This document shows, piece after piece, positions 7,844 to 17,752 of a stretch of DNA of 64,000 nucleotides. A model generated the notes under the pieces. That model ran no database searches. It was not told the DNA's origin and saw only the letters and a list, made by a program, of their open reading frames with translations. Source of the DNA: Variovorax davisae (GTDB lineage: Bacteria; Pseudomonadota; Gammaproteobacteria; Burkholderiales; Burkholderiaceae_C); NCBI RefSeq assembly GCF_030316845.1, contig NZ_JASZYS010000005.1:310001-374000 (forward strand). Reading direction: 5' to 3'. Numbering within the stretch: the first letter of the stretch is position 1; every line of letters starts with the position of its first letter. The position numbers and the translations under genes were made by a program.

Positions 7844-9901
7844 CTATCGGGGTGATGGGGCCGGCGCGCCGATCGCCACAGGGAGATGCGCCAACGGCAT
7901 CTTCAGTAGATGGAGCCACGCATGGTTTTCGGCCACAACAGAGAATTGCAAGTCATAAGTTCCGGGGGTTGTCGGCTTGTCGACAACGATAGCGACCGCT
8001 TCTTCCGCACCTGGAGGAATCGACAAGCTAAGCTCGTGCCTCCTGTTCCAGCCTACGCTTGGATCAGATGCTGCATGCTCCGACACAAAGCGCCACGACA
8101 AGCTCAATGGGTGGCCCGTCCGCGAGAGGGTGTGCAGTGTCGTTGCGTTGTTGTTGCGTATGCGCAGAATGACGTCCAGGTGGTCTCCCCTGTCTGAGGC
8201 AGAGGCGGAAAGGTGAATGTTTTGCGCCTGCTCTTCAGTGGGTGGGGAAGCGGATGCATCTGTCGCGGCAAACTTCTCGCGATTGCATTGCTCCTTTGGC
8301 ACCCACACGGTGCGAGCCATCAGAGAGTCATGCGTCAACCCACGTGCGGCAAGCACCGTGAGCGGCAGACTGTAGATCCGAAGCATCTTCGATATGCACG
8401 GTGCCGACTCCCGGACGCCGGGAGGAGAGTTTCCGGAATAGCCATTCAGCGTGGGTATTTTCTTGTCCTGAGCAAAGAGCATGGCGTCCAGATCCGTCAA
8501 TGCCATTGGCTCGTCGAAGCGACCGCTCACGTAGAGGATGGAATCCTGTCCGAAGCTCTTATCGGCCGCGAGCGTGGATATTGCCCTCGATCGACTCTGC
8601 CAGTCGGTGATGGGTGTTCTCGCAAATTGATAGCTGGCAGTCTCGATCGAAAAAGCGAGGATGATCAGCCCATACGCAAGCCACTTTCGGTCGAACCATC
8701 GCAGCAGGTTCTCCACGCCGCTCGCTGCCATCAGCGCCAGCGGCAAGGCCATCACAAGGACCACACGCGACACCGCTCGGATAGACGACACGCCGGGCAG
8801 CGACAGGAAGAGCTTGTATATCGACTGTTCGCCGACATACAGCGTCAACACGAAGAGCAGCACCAAAGAGGTGAAAGACTGAAGGACCAGTTGGCGTCGC
8901 GGAGAGTGCCTCCACATCAGGATCGGCACCAGGGCAAGCAGGGTCAGCAACAGGGCCGAAAAACCAAAGAACATCTGCTGCTCGTGCCGCATTGGGACGT
9001 CGGCCGCGATGCGACCGAGCCAGCTGTAGAGCTCCGACCGATCCGCATACAGATAGCTCTGTGGTCGAGGCAGCATCGACAGCACTTCTTCCACCGGCCG
9101 TTTGAATCCATACGACTGGCTCACGGCGTTGTACTTCAACAGCAATGCACCGGTGGCTGCGCCGCACACGGCAATGGCCGCGAGCGCCCAGGCAACCTCA
9201 ATGCGGCCGGCGGGGCCGTGGTTGGCAACTCGCTTGGGCCGCATGCCGGTCAGAAGCATGGCAAGACCAGTGGTTGCCAAGAGGTAGACCAGGAAAACGC
9301 CGAGATAGATCGAGCAATAGAACTGCAGCGTGCCCCACGCCGCAAGCTGCGCCAGCCTTGCGATGCGCCGCTCGCGCACCAACTGCGTAAAGCTCAAATA
9401 GGCGAGCGGTATGGCGAAGCGATAGGTCAGCTGCGCGTGACCGTCCTGCGCCATGGCCGGCAGTGAGAACGCGAAAATGAAAGCGGCGACGGCCGCCGGA
9501 AAACAGGAGAACTCCAACCGTCGCATCACGAAGTGCATGGCGGTGAAGTTGAGCGCGCAACCCACGGTGAGCCACGCGTTGAAGGCGTGCTCGCGTTCGA
9601 GGCCCGCCAAGCGAGCGAGGACGTACACCACTCCCGAGCCAAAGTGGCTGTCGCTGAATGCCAGCGTGCCCGACGTCGGATAGAAGAAGCGGGGCGTCCA
9701 GAGGGAGCGCACGTCCTGCGTCGCCCATTGCCAGAGGTGTTCGAGGATCACGCTGTTGAAGCGCGCGTCCCCTAGATCACCTGGGACTGCGGAGAACCAG
9801 TCCGTGCCCCGCAGGACGAAGAAAATCATCCCGGCGCCGGCCAGCAGGGAGGCGGCGATGATCTCGACCCTGGATCCTCGCCCGGGCGTCTCGGCGTTCA
9901 T
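7844..9901 (-). CDS. large polytopic membrane protein, GT-C/YfhO-like
   Basis: 685 residues. About 11 hydrophobic segments occupy residues 10-430 and a soluble, probably periplasmic, C-terminal part follows. The first periplasmic loop has GDLGDARFNSVILEHLW with acidic residues placed as in GT-C transferases that use polyprenyl-phosphate sugars. It is the last gene of a four-gene leftward unit with GtrB-like, GtrA-like and a small membrane protein. ATG 9901 is chosen because it overlaps the upstream stop (ATGA); GTG 9907 is possible. The likely role is transfer of the flipped sugar onto LPS. Substrate unknown; related in layout, though not clearly in sequence, to the protein at 1050. Confidence 0.7.
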   Translation of the reverse strand: MNAETPGRGSRVEIIAASLLAGAGMIFFVLRGTDWFSAVPGDLGDARFNSVILEHLWQWATQDVRSLWTPRFFYPTSGTLAFSDSHFGSGVVYVLARLAGLEREHAFNAWLTVGCALNFTAMHFVMRRLEFSCFPAAVAAFIFAFSLPAMAQDGHAQLTYRFAIPLAYLSFTQLVRERRIARLAQLAAWGTLQFYCSIYLGVFLVYLLATTGLAMLLTGMRPKRVANHGPAGRIEVAWALAAIAVCGAATGALLLKYNAVSQSYGFKRPVEEVLSMLPRPQSYLYADRSELYSWLGRIAADVPMRHEQQMFFGFSALLLTLLALVPILMWRHSPRRQLVLQSFTSLVLLFVLTLYVGEQSIYKLFLSLPGVSSIRAVSRVVLVMALPLALMAASGVENLLRWFDRKWLAYGLIILAFSIETASYQFARTPITDWQSRSRAISTLAADKSFGQDSILYVSGRFDEPMALTDLDAMLFAQDKKIPTLNGYSGNSPPGVRESAPCISKMLRIYSLPLTVLAARGLTHDSLMARTVWVPKEQCNREKFAATDASASPPTEEQAQNIHLSASASDRGDHLDVILRIRNNNATTLHTLSRTGHPLSLSWRFVSEHAASDPSVGWNRRHELSLSIPPGAEEAVAIVVDKPTTPGTYDLQFSVVAENHAWLHLLKMPLAHLPVAIGAPAPSPR

Positions 9902-10494
9902 TTGCACGTGTAAGTGACTTGCGAGGTGCTGTGCCGGAAGGGGTCGGTCAGGTCGTCGGTGTACTGACCCATCAGCAAGCGCTGTCTGGGAAGAAAGTAC
10001 GTTCTAAAGAAGCGGTTGAAAGATGCGAGGCGATCGCCTTTGGGGGTGAGATGCACGCATCCGTCATTGATGACGACGGTGCCTGACTCCATCTGTTCGG
10101 TCAGCCGCACGTCCACCAGACGATACTCCTTGACGTACTCATTGGTGAACACCTCGGCGAACCGACTTTCCTGGATGCCGCCGCCTCGTTGCTGCAGTTT
10201 CTCGAGGATGTAGAAGGACAGCGATCGGTCAAGCACGGTCGGCACCGAGATGGCGAGAGCGTAGCCGGTCAGAAGCCAGATGAGCAGCATCTGGAATTTC
10301 TCGAAGGCATTGAACACGTGGAACGGCTTCAGCAGCCAGACCGCGACGGCAGTGACTGCGGCGGCAAGAACGCCGTCGGCGATCGCGCCGTAAAAAATCA
10401 CGTTCACCGGCAGGAAGGTGACGTGGGTCCAGTAGATCAGGACGGCCAACGCCAGGAAGAGAGCGCTTGCCGCGAAAAATTTGCGTATCTTCAT
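9898..10494 (-). CDS. small membrane protein of unknown function in a gtr operon
   Basis: 198 residues. Three hydrophobic segments lie in the first half (about 7-25, 30-55 and 70-90); a hydrophilic C-terminal domain follows, probably periplasmic, with a single Cys pair region (GCVHL ... YTCK). I do not recognise a family. The ATG at 10494 overlaps the GtrA gene stop by 4 bp, and its own stop overlaps the next start by 4 bp, so it is a fixed member of this modification operon. A longer upstream frame exists but runs antisense-like through gtrA without plausible composition. It may be an accessory subunit of the flippase or transferase (inference). Confidence 0.7.
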   Translation of the reverse strand: MKIRKFFAASALFLALAVLIYWTHVTFLPVNVIFYGAIADGVLAAAVTAVAVWLLKPFHVFNAFEKFQMLLIWLLTGYALAISVPTVLDRSLSFYILEKLQQRGGGIQESRFAEVFTNEYVKEYRLVDVRLTEQMESGTVVINDGCVHLTPKGDRLASFNRFFRTYFLPRQRLLMGQYTDDLTDPFRHSTSQVTYTCK

Positions 10495-10901
10495 GATTCC
10501 GAAAACACCAACAATTTGTTGCCCGCGTAGCTCAGCAGGGTTTGGAGTACCGTCGCCAGCACAAAGCCGGCCGTGTAGTTGAAATGAAGTACGTCGGTCC
10601 AGGCGAAAAGCAGGAGGCCGTGGAGGCAGGCGATCGACGCGTAGAGCGCAAGAAAGCGTGCGGCCTGGGCCAACACGGGTCGGTCGACCCTCTTGAAGAC
10701 GAAGTAGCGGCTTCCTACGAAGGACGCTGCAATGCCGAACCATGCGGCGAGGAAGTTTGCTGCGCCGGCGGACCGAAGACCTGCGACTTCGAGGTTGAAG
10801 GTCAGTACACCATAGTGAATCGCCGTCGCCACCAAGCCGTTGGCGACGAAGCGCGCGAGCTCGCGGAAATGCGGTTGCTGTATTCTGCCGCGCAGGATCA
10901 T
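10491..10901 (-). CDS. GtrA-family membrane protein, second copy
   Basis: 136 residues with four transmembrane helices. The start of the domain is LARFVANGLVATAIHYGVLTF, GSRYFVFKR is the post-helix-2 motif, and the C-terminus GNKLLVF is typical for GtrA. Start ATG 10901 overlaps the GtrB-like stop (10898-10900) and its stop overlaps the next start, so four genes are coupled by ATGA junctions. Predicted to flip polyprenyl-phosphate sugar made by the gene at 10898-11851. Confidence 0.85.
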   Translation of the reverse strand: MILRGRIQQPHFRELARFVANGLVATAIHYGVLTFNLEVAGLRSAGAANFLAAWFGIAASFVGSRYFVFKRVDRPVLAQAARFLALYASIACLHGLLLFAWTDVLHFNYTAGFVLATVLQTLLSYAGNKLLVFSES

Positions 10902-11851
10902 TGCGAGATACCTTGGGTATGCTCGACGGCATCGACGAAGATGGTGTATGCAGTGTGGGTTGGTGCCCCGGACCTGCTCACACCGGTCAGCATGAGGCTG
11001 ATCAGCGCCAAGGTGCCGGTCTGAAGGAACACCAGCAACAGGATGCCCAGAGCGACCGAGAACCATCCAGGCGTGGCAAACCCCGAGAGCTTGAGGGCGA
11101 TCGTAGCCAGGCCGAGAAGAATCGTGAAGGCGCCGATGACCGCGGACGCAATCCCGACGCGCACCAGGACGTCTTCCGCGAACACCATCACGCCCCGAAA
11201 TCCGTGCAAGGCCAGACCGACGAAGTTCATCTTGCTCTTCCCGGCATAGCGCGGCCCGCGATCGAGCGCGCAGGTCACGACTCGAAGACGTGACCCGAGA
11301 ACGCAACTGGCCACGTGTGTCCAGAGCTCCTGCATGGCGGCCAGTCGCCTGACGGCGTTCGGCTTGAGGGCCATGAAGTTGCCGAAGCTGATTCGGCGAC
11401 CCGTGAGCAGCTTGAATACTCGCTTGTAGACGGCATAGAAGGCCTTGAAACGCATGCTCTCGACACGCGCACGACGCTCTGCCACCACCAGGTCCACGTC
11501 GGCAGCCGCCAACTGCGCCAGGAGATCCGGAATCGATTCCGGCAGATCTTCTCCGTCTGAATCCATGACGACGACCGTGGCCTGCGGGAAATGTTCCGCG
11601 ACGTAGCTCACGCCCACAGCGATCGCACGCTGATGACCGACATTTCGGCGAAGTCGGATGATCGTCCCCTGCAAACCCACGGCATCCATATGCTCCATCG
11701 CGACCGGCTGCCGCACCGACCCGTCATCGACGGCGACGACGTAGACCAAGGCGCCAAAGGCGGATGAAAGCTCCGCAAACAATCGGGCCGATGCCTCCGC
11801 GTCCTCGAATATGGGAGTGACGACCACAAATGGGGAAGATTCGGCGTCCAT
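10898..11851 (-). CDS. GT2 glycosyltransferase, GtrB-like, second copy
   Basis: 317 residues. The N-terminal GT2 domain has VVTPIFEDAEA, VAVDDGS and the metal motif VVMDSDGEDLPESI (about 93-106). Two C-terminal transmembrane segments follow (about 230-255 and 265-290). This is the GtrB layout, but the usual DxDLQHPP motif is replaced by DSDGEDLPE, so it is a divergent subgroup. Start ATG 11851 (MDAESSPF) is chosen as the first codon giving the canonical GT2 beta-strand; the longer frame to 11980 adds low-quality sequence. It begins a four-gene unit and is preceded by a 292-bp gap. Confidence 0.8.
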   Translation of the reverse strand: MDAESSPFVVVTPIFEDAEASARLFAELSSAFGALVYVVAVDDGSVRQPVAMEHMDAVGLQGTIIRLRRNVGHQRAIAVGVSYVAEHFPQATVVVMDSDGEDLPESIPDLLAQLAAADVDLVVAERRARVESMRFKAFYAVYKRVFKLLTGRRISFGNFMALKPNAVRRLAAMQELWTHVASCVLGSRLRVVTCALDRGPRYAGKSKMNFVGLALHGFRGVMVFAEDVLVRVGIASAVIGAFTILLGLATIALKLSGFATPGWFSVALGILLLVFLQTGTLALISLMLTGVSRSGAPTHTAYTIFVDAVEHTQGISQ

Positions 11852-11962
11852 GTGTCTGACTTGCTGAAAATTGAAAACGCGCTGTAAAGCGTGCCACGTC
11901 CTGGATCGACCGGCTTGGCGAAAATCTGCTGAGGCCCGGGAGGGCGGGGGTGGGCGTTCGGC

Positions 11963-11978
11963 GCCGACTTCGGTCGGC
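11963..11978. other. 6-bp perfect hairpin with TTCG/CGAA loop in the gap after rmd
   Basis: GCCGAC and GTCGGC flank TTCG in the 292-bp stretch between rmd (ends 12144) and the GT2 gene (starts 11851). There is no U-tract on either strand, so an intrinsic terminator is not proven. The rest of 11852-12143 has no convincing gene; a promoter for the downstream four-gene unit is expected here but not pinpointed. Confidence 0.35.
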
Positions 11979-12143
11979 AAAGCCGAGCTCTGCCTTGTGA
12001 TGGCCAGCGATCGCTCTGCGCGAACTTTGGTGCGGCTCGAGCGCTCAGCCCAGACTTGGTTCGGAATTATGCCGCAGTGACATCTGCCAAGCCATCCAGG
12101 CGTGCATGGCTGTCGACGTTGAAAATCCGCCGCGCCATGGCCA

Positions 12144-14032
<1,889 letters not shown>

Positions 14033-14039
14033 TCAACTC

Positions 14040-17000
14040 TCAGGTGGGTTTGCAATGGATGACAGGGTATGCGGATCCTGACCGTGGCGAGGGCGGTGCG
14101 CCTGCGTGAGGGCGACAGACCAGCTTCAGCAGGTCTTGCGTGGTCTGGCGCCAAGTCAACCAGGGCATCGTGTCCGACTTCGGGTGGGTTCGTTCCTTGA
14201 ACAGGTCGGTCCAGGATCGGATGGCGTCCGCCAGCGCCTGGGCCGAGTTTCCGTGAAAGTAGTGTGCATTTTGCCCTGCCACCTCCTGAAAGACTGCGAG
14301 ATCCCTGGCGATGATGGGAATCCTGTGGCGCGCGGCTTCGATCAGCGGCAGCCCAAATCCTTCGCCTTCCGAGGCTGCAATCAGACAAGTGGAGGTCGCG
14401 TAGATGCGCTCGAGGTACTCGTCGCTAGTGCTCTCGAGCCAGAACAGCCGCTTCCCTGACTCCGGATGGTGGCGCAGGCGCTCGGCCAACTTGTCGACGA
14501 GCCATCCCTCCTTGCCCACGATGGCCAGGTTGACGTCGGCTCCTTGTGCCCACAGAAGTTCGAAGGCGTCCAGGGTCTGGGTGTGGCCCTTGCGCGGCTC
14601 GACTGTGCCAACGGAGAGAAAACTCGGGCGCGCGCGGAGTGACTTCAGGATCCACTCGGAACTGGACGGGATGCCTTTGGTGGGGCTGGAGCTCTCGATG
14701 TCCGCGCCGATGTGAAACCACTGGACGTCGAAGCGCTTCGCTCGCGACGGATGCTTGCTTTGCATGTAGGCCGACAAATCTGCGGCCACCGATCTGGAAA
14801 TACAAAGAGCCCCATCGTAGCCCGCGATGACGTCCAGCCATTGCTCGAAGCCCTTGAAGGTGCCGGCTACAAAATGCTGCGGCATCTGGATGCACAAGAG
14901 GTCGTAGACCACGAAGATCACCTTGACGCCGGCGCGATGCATCGAGTCCAGTACGGCTTTTTGCGCGGGGATGACCTGCGGCTGAAAATCGAGCCCGAGG
15001 AAAATGTCTCCGGCATAAAAGTCGATGGGGTCGTCTTGGGCGTCGGGACGCGCCTCGTCACCTGCTGCATGAGAAAGGAAGGCTCTCGCCGCAAAATAGC
15101 CTTGCTTGTCCGACGTGGCGTAGATCGGCAGTATCTCGAAGCCGCTGGGAGCCATTTCCAGCAGCTCCTTCAGAATGCTGCGGGTGACGCGCTGAATTCC
15201 AGTCTTCGAATCCCTAAGAACGAGTTCCGAGATGTCGACGAAGATTCGGGCGGTGAAGTGGGTCGGTCGGATGCTGGAAACGATGCAACGGGCGATGGAT
15301 TCCGTCTGCTCGTCGGATTGGTTCTCCAGCAAGGGCTTCAGCGCGCCGATCAAGTCATTGGTGATGGCCTTGGAGGTGAGCTTCGGCTCGGGAACGGAGA
15401 CTTCCGCCGACAGGGCGGCTTCGATGGCCAGCGCGTAGACATCGTCGACCGAAATATCGGAGAGGCAAAATAGCTGATATTTGCAGTCGGCCCGTGTCGC
15501 GATATGGCACGGCGAGCATTCGGCATCTCGATGAATGACCAGACTCTTTGGAAACACGGGCGCCCATTCGGCGGCCGTCTCGTGCCCCCCGTAGACGCCG
15601 ATGACGGTCAAGCCGAGGTAGGAGGCGAGGTGCGCCCCACCCGAGTTGTTCGCGATGCAAACCGAATTCTGGGCCAGCGTCTCCATGAGGACAGGAATGC
15701 TGAGTCCCACGTGCTGCACCACCTTGTGCGAGCCTTGGAAGACATGCTTCTGCGCTTCGGTAGCCGACGCCAAGAAGATGTTGATCGCGCTGACGCCGTC
15801 CTGTGCGTCCAGTTTCGAAATCAAGGATTGAAATCTCTCGACGTCCCATTCCTTGACATCGTTGCCTGCATACGGAAAAAGCGCGATGACGCCTTTCTTC
15901 CGCTCGGTCGAATCGAAGAGTCGCGGCAAGGCGATGTAGTCGTTCGGGTCGGCAGGTAGCGCATCGACCAAGGCCAGCAACTGGTTGCTGATGGATGTCC
16001 GGTTCATTGAGGTTTCGACGAAGGGCGCGTCCGCGACCGCATTCAGCGCGATGTCGAGTTCCTTGTCGATGGCCGGGTCGAAGGTCTGGTAGCCGACTTT
16101 CAGCTTTGCATCGACTGCCTTCAGGACGAAGCGCGTGTCGCTTTGCCGGCGCAGATCCAACGCAATGTCATAGGCGCCGAGCTTGCTGAGGAAAGTCGAG
16201 AGTTCCTCCTGCGCGACAGAGGCTTGGTTTGCCGACTTCTTCTTGAAATAGTCCAGCGCATGAATCTTGTCGAAGAAAGGGAACATCTTCGCGAGTTCTA
16301 CGTTCCAACTGCCGACGGCGAGCTCGAGCTTCGCGTCCGGATAGCGGGCCGCCAGCTTGGTGATCGCGGGCATCGCCAGGATCAGGTCGCCGAGATGGTC
16401 GAGCTTGAGCAGCAGGATGCGCTTGCTGCTGGGCTGGAAAATGGTCGTCCTTTCGACGCGGGCAAGACTTTTGCTCGCCGTTGTGGAACGATCATTGAAC
16501 TTTTCCAGCGCTTCGAGTGCCCTGCGCGCGCTTCGGTCCCAGGAAAAAGCCGTGGCCTGCACGGCCGCATTTCTCTGCAGGGCTTCGCGAAGCGTGGGGT
16601 CCGTCAGCGCTTGAAGCATCTTTGCCCTGATCGACTCGATCGACTCGGGGTCGAACATCGCTTGTGCGGATCCGATGACTTCGGGCAGGCTGGTGCTGTT
16701 CGCGACGATGACCGCAGCGCCGCACGACATGGCTTCCAGAGGTGGAATCCCGAAGCCCTCATGGGTCGATGGGAACACGAAAAGCTTGCATATGTTGTAG
16801 AGCGCAAGCAACTCCTCGTCGGAGATATAGCCGGTGAAAACGACTTCATCGGTTCCCAGTCCTGCCTCTGCCGCGCGCGTTTGAAGCGCGGCAACTTCGC
16901 CTTCGGGCATGCGCCCGGCCATTACGAGCCGGTGGTTTGCGCGAACGTTGGCAGGCAGGCCGGCGTAGGCCGACACCAGCCTCGCCAGGTTCTTTCGCTC

Positions 17001-17708
17001 GTCGGCACCCCCCGTATAGAGCAGGAACTCGTGAGGGATATTGAACTTGGTCCGAATGCGCTGCCGGGCTTCGTCGGAGATCGCGATCTTCCTGAACGAT
17101 TCGTCGCAGGCCCCAGAGATGTTGATCACGTCATCGGGGTCGAAGGCAAGCCCTCGGAGCGCCTCGCCGCGGGCACTGTCCGAGATGGCAAGCAGCTGAC
17201 TGCTGCGCTTGAGCGAGTCGATCTTGCGTGCGTAGTAGTCTTGCCGAAGTGGGCTCGACCTGAAGTGGATGTCGGGGTTCAGCAGCGGAATCAGGTCATA
17301 GAGAATGACCGCTGTCGGTGTCTTGGCGTCGAAAGTGCCCACGCTGACGACGGCATCGTCTCCGAGCCCCTCGAACAGACTTGTGACCAACACCACGTCG
17401 GGCTTCAGCGAGAGGATGAATGCCTCGCGAATGCGCTCCGCGATTTGCCGGCGGGTGCTGTTGGCCGGGTCCAGTTCGCGCGTGGGACCCAGCGAGTTCC
17501 AGACGCGAATGTTCTCGCGCGGAAGGAGGTCGGAAAATGCCTCGCGAATGGCATCGATCGAATCGGGCAGCAGCCCATTGAGTGCGAGCAGAACTTCATG
17601 CCTTTCTGCTGCGCGTGCGATCGCAAATGCGAGTGAAAGACTGTATCTGCCGATTCCACGGAATCGGCTTTCAGTCTGGGCTCCCTGCATGTCAATGATT
17701 ATTCGCAT
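14040..17708 (-). CDS. three-domain glycosyltransferase (GT4-GT9-GT4 fusion)
   Basis: 1222 residues. Domain 1 (about 1-400) is GT4/GT-B: it begins MRIIIDMQGAQTESRFRGIGRY and has the E-x7-E nucleotide-sugar motif in HEGFGIPPLE (about 313-322). Domain 2 (about 425-760) resembles GT9 heptosyltransferases: LLLKLDHLGDLILAMPA at its start and NNSGGAHLASYLG (about 683-695) for donor binding. Domain 3 (about 820-1222) is a second GT4 with SVGTVEPRKGH and EGEGFGLPLIEA (about 1110). The fusion probably transfers three sugars in sequence to the LPS core or O-chain primer on the cytoplasmic face. ATG 17708 is chosen because domain 1 starts exactly there; upstream in-frame sequence overlaps the previous gene. 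It sits in the hldD-hldE operon, so an ADP-heptose donor for domain 2 is plausible (inference). Confidence 0.85.
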   Translation of the reverse strand: MRIIIDMQGAQTESRFRGIGRYSLSLAFAIARAAERHEVLLALNGLLPDSIDAIREAFSDLLPRENIRVWNSLGPTRELDPANSTRRQIAERIREAFILSLKPDVVLVTSLFEGLGDDAVVSVGTFDAKTPTAVILYDLIPLLNPDIHFRSSPLRQDYYARKIDSLKRSSQLLAISDSARGEALRGLAFDPDDVINISGACDESFRKIAISDEARQRIRTKFNIPHEFLLYTGGADERKNLARLVSAYAGLPANVRANHRLVMAGRMPEGEVAALQTRAAEAGLGTDEVVFTGYISDEELLALYNICKLFVFPSTHEGFGIPPLEAMSCGAAVIVANSTSLPEVIGSAQAMFDPESIESIRAKMLQALTDPTLREALQRNAAVQATAFSWDRSARRALEALEKFNDRSTTASKSLARVERTTIFQPSSKRILLLKLDHLGDLILAMPAITKLAARYPDAKLELAVGSWNVELAKMFPFFDKIHALDYFKKKSANQASVAQEELSTFLSKLGAYDIALDLRRQSDTRFVLKAVDAKLKVGYQTFDPAIDKELDIALNAVADAPFVETSMNRTSISNQLLALVDALPADPNDYIALPRLFDSTERKKGVIALFPYAGNDVKEWDVERFQSLISKLDAQDGVSAINIFLASATEAQKHVFQGSHKVVQHVGLSIPVLMETLAQNSVCIANNSGGAHLASYLGLTVIGVYGGHETAAEWAPVFPKSLVIHRDAECSPCHIATRADCKYQLFCLSDISVDDVYALAIEAALSAEVSVPEPKLTSKAITNDLIGALKPLLENQSDEQTESIARCIVSSIRPTHFTARIFVDISELVLRDSKTGIQRVTRSILKELLEMAPSGFEILPIYATSDKQGYFAARAFLSHAAGDEARPDAQDDPIDFYAGDIFLGLDFQPQVIPAQKAVLDSMHRAGVKVIFVVYDLLCIQMPQHFVAGTFKGFEQWLDVIAGYDGALCISRSVAADLSAYMQSKHPSRAKRFDVQWFHIGADIESSSPTKGIPSSSEWILKSLRARPSFLSVGTVEPRKGHTQTLDAFELLWAQGADVNLAIVGKEGWLVDKLAERLRHHPESGKRLFWLESTSDEYLERIYATSTCLIAASEGEGFGLPLIEAARHRIPIIARDLAVFQEVAGQNAHYFHGNSAQALADAIRSWTDLFKERTHPKSDTMPWLTWRQTTQDLLKLVCRPHAGAPPSPRSGSAYPVIHCKPT

Positions 17709-17752
17709 CGGATTTTGTGGGGAATTGTCTTGGCGGAGGCGGGGCGAGAGAT

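Noticed and set aside
12067..12143. possible extension or remnant after the rmd stop
   Set aside because: The SDR ends naturally at 12144 with family-typical length; the sequence after it in other frames has no similarity I can see.
16143..17636. 497-codon open frame on the plus strand opposite the triple glycosyltransferase
   Set aside because: It lies entirely antisense to a gene with clear domains, and its translation is Arg/Gly/Val-rich low-quality sequence typical of high-GC shadow frames.
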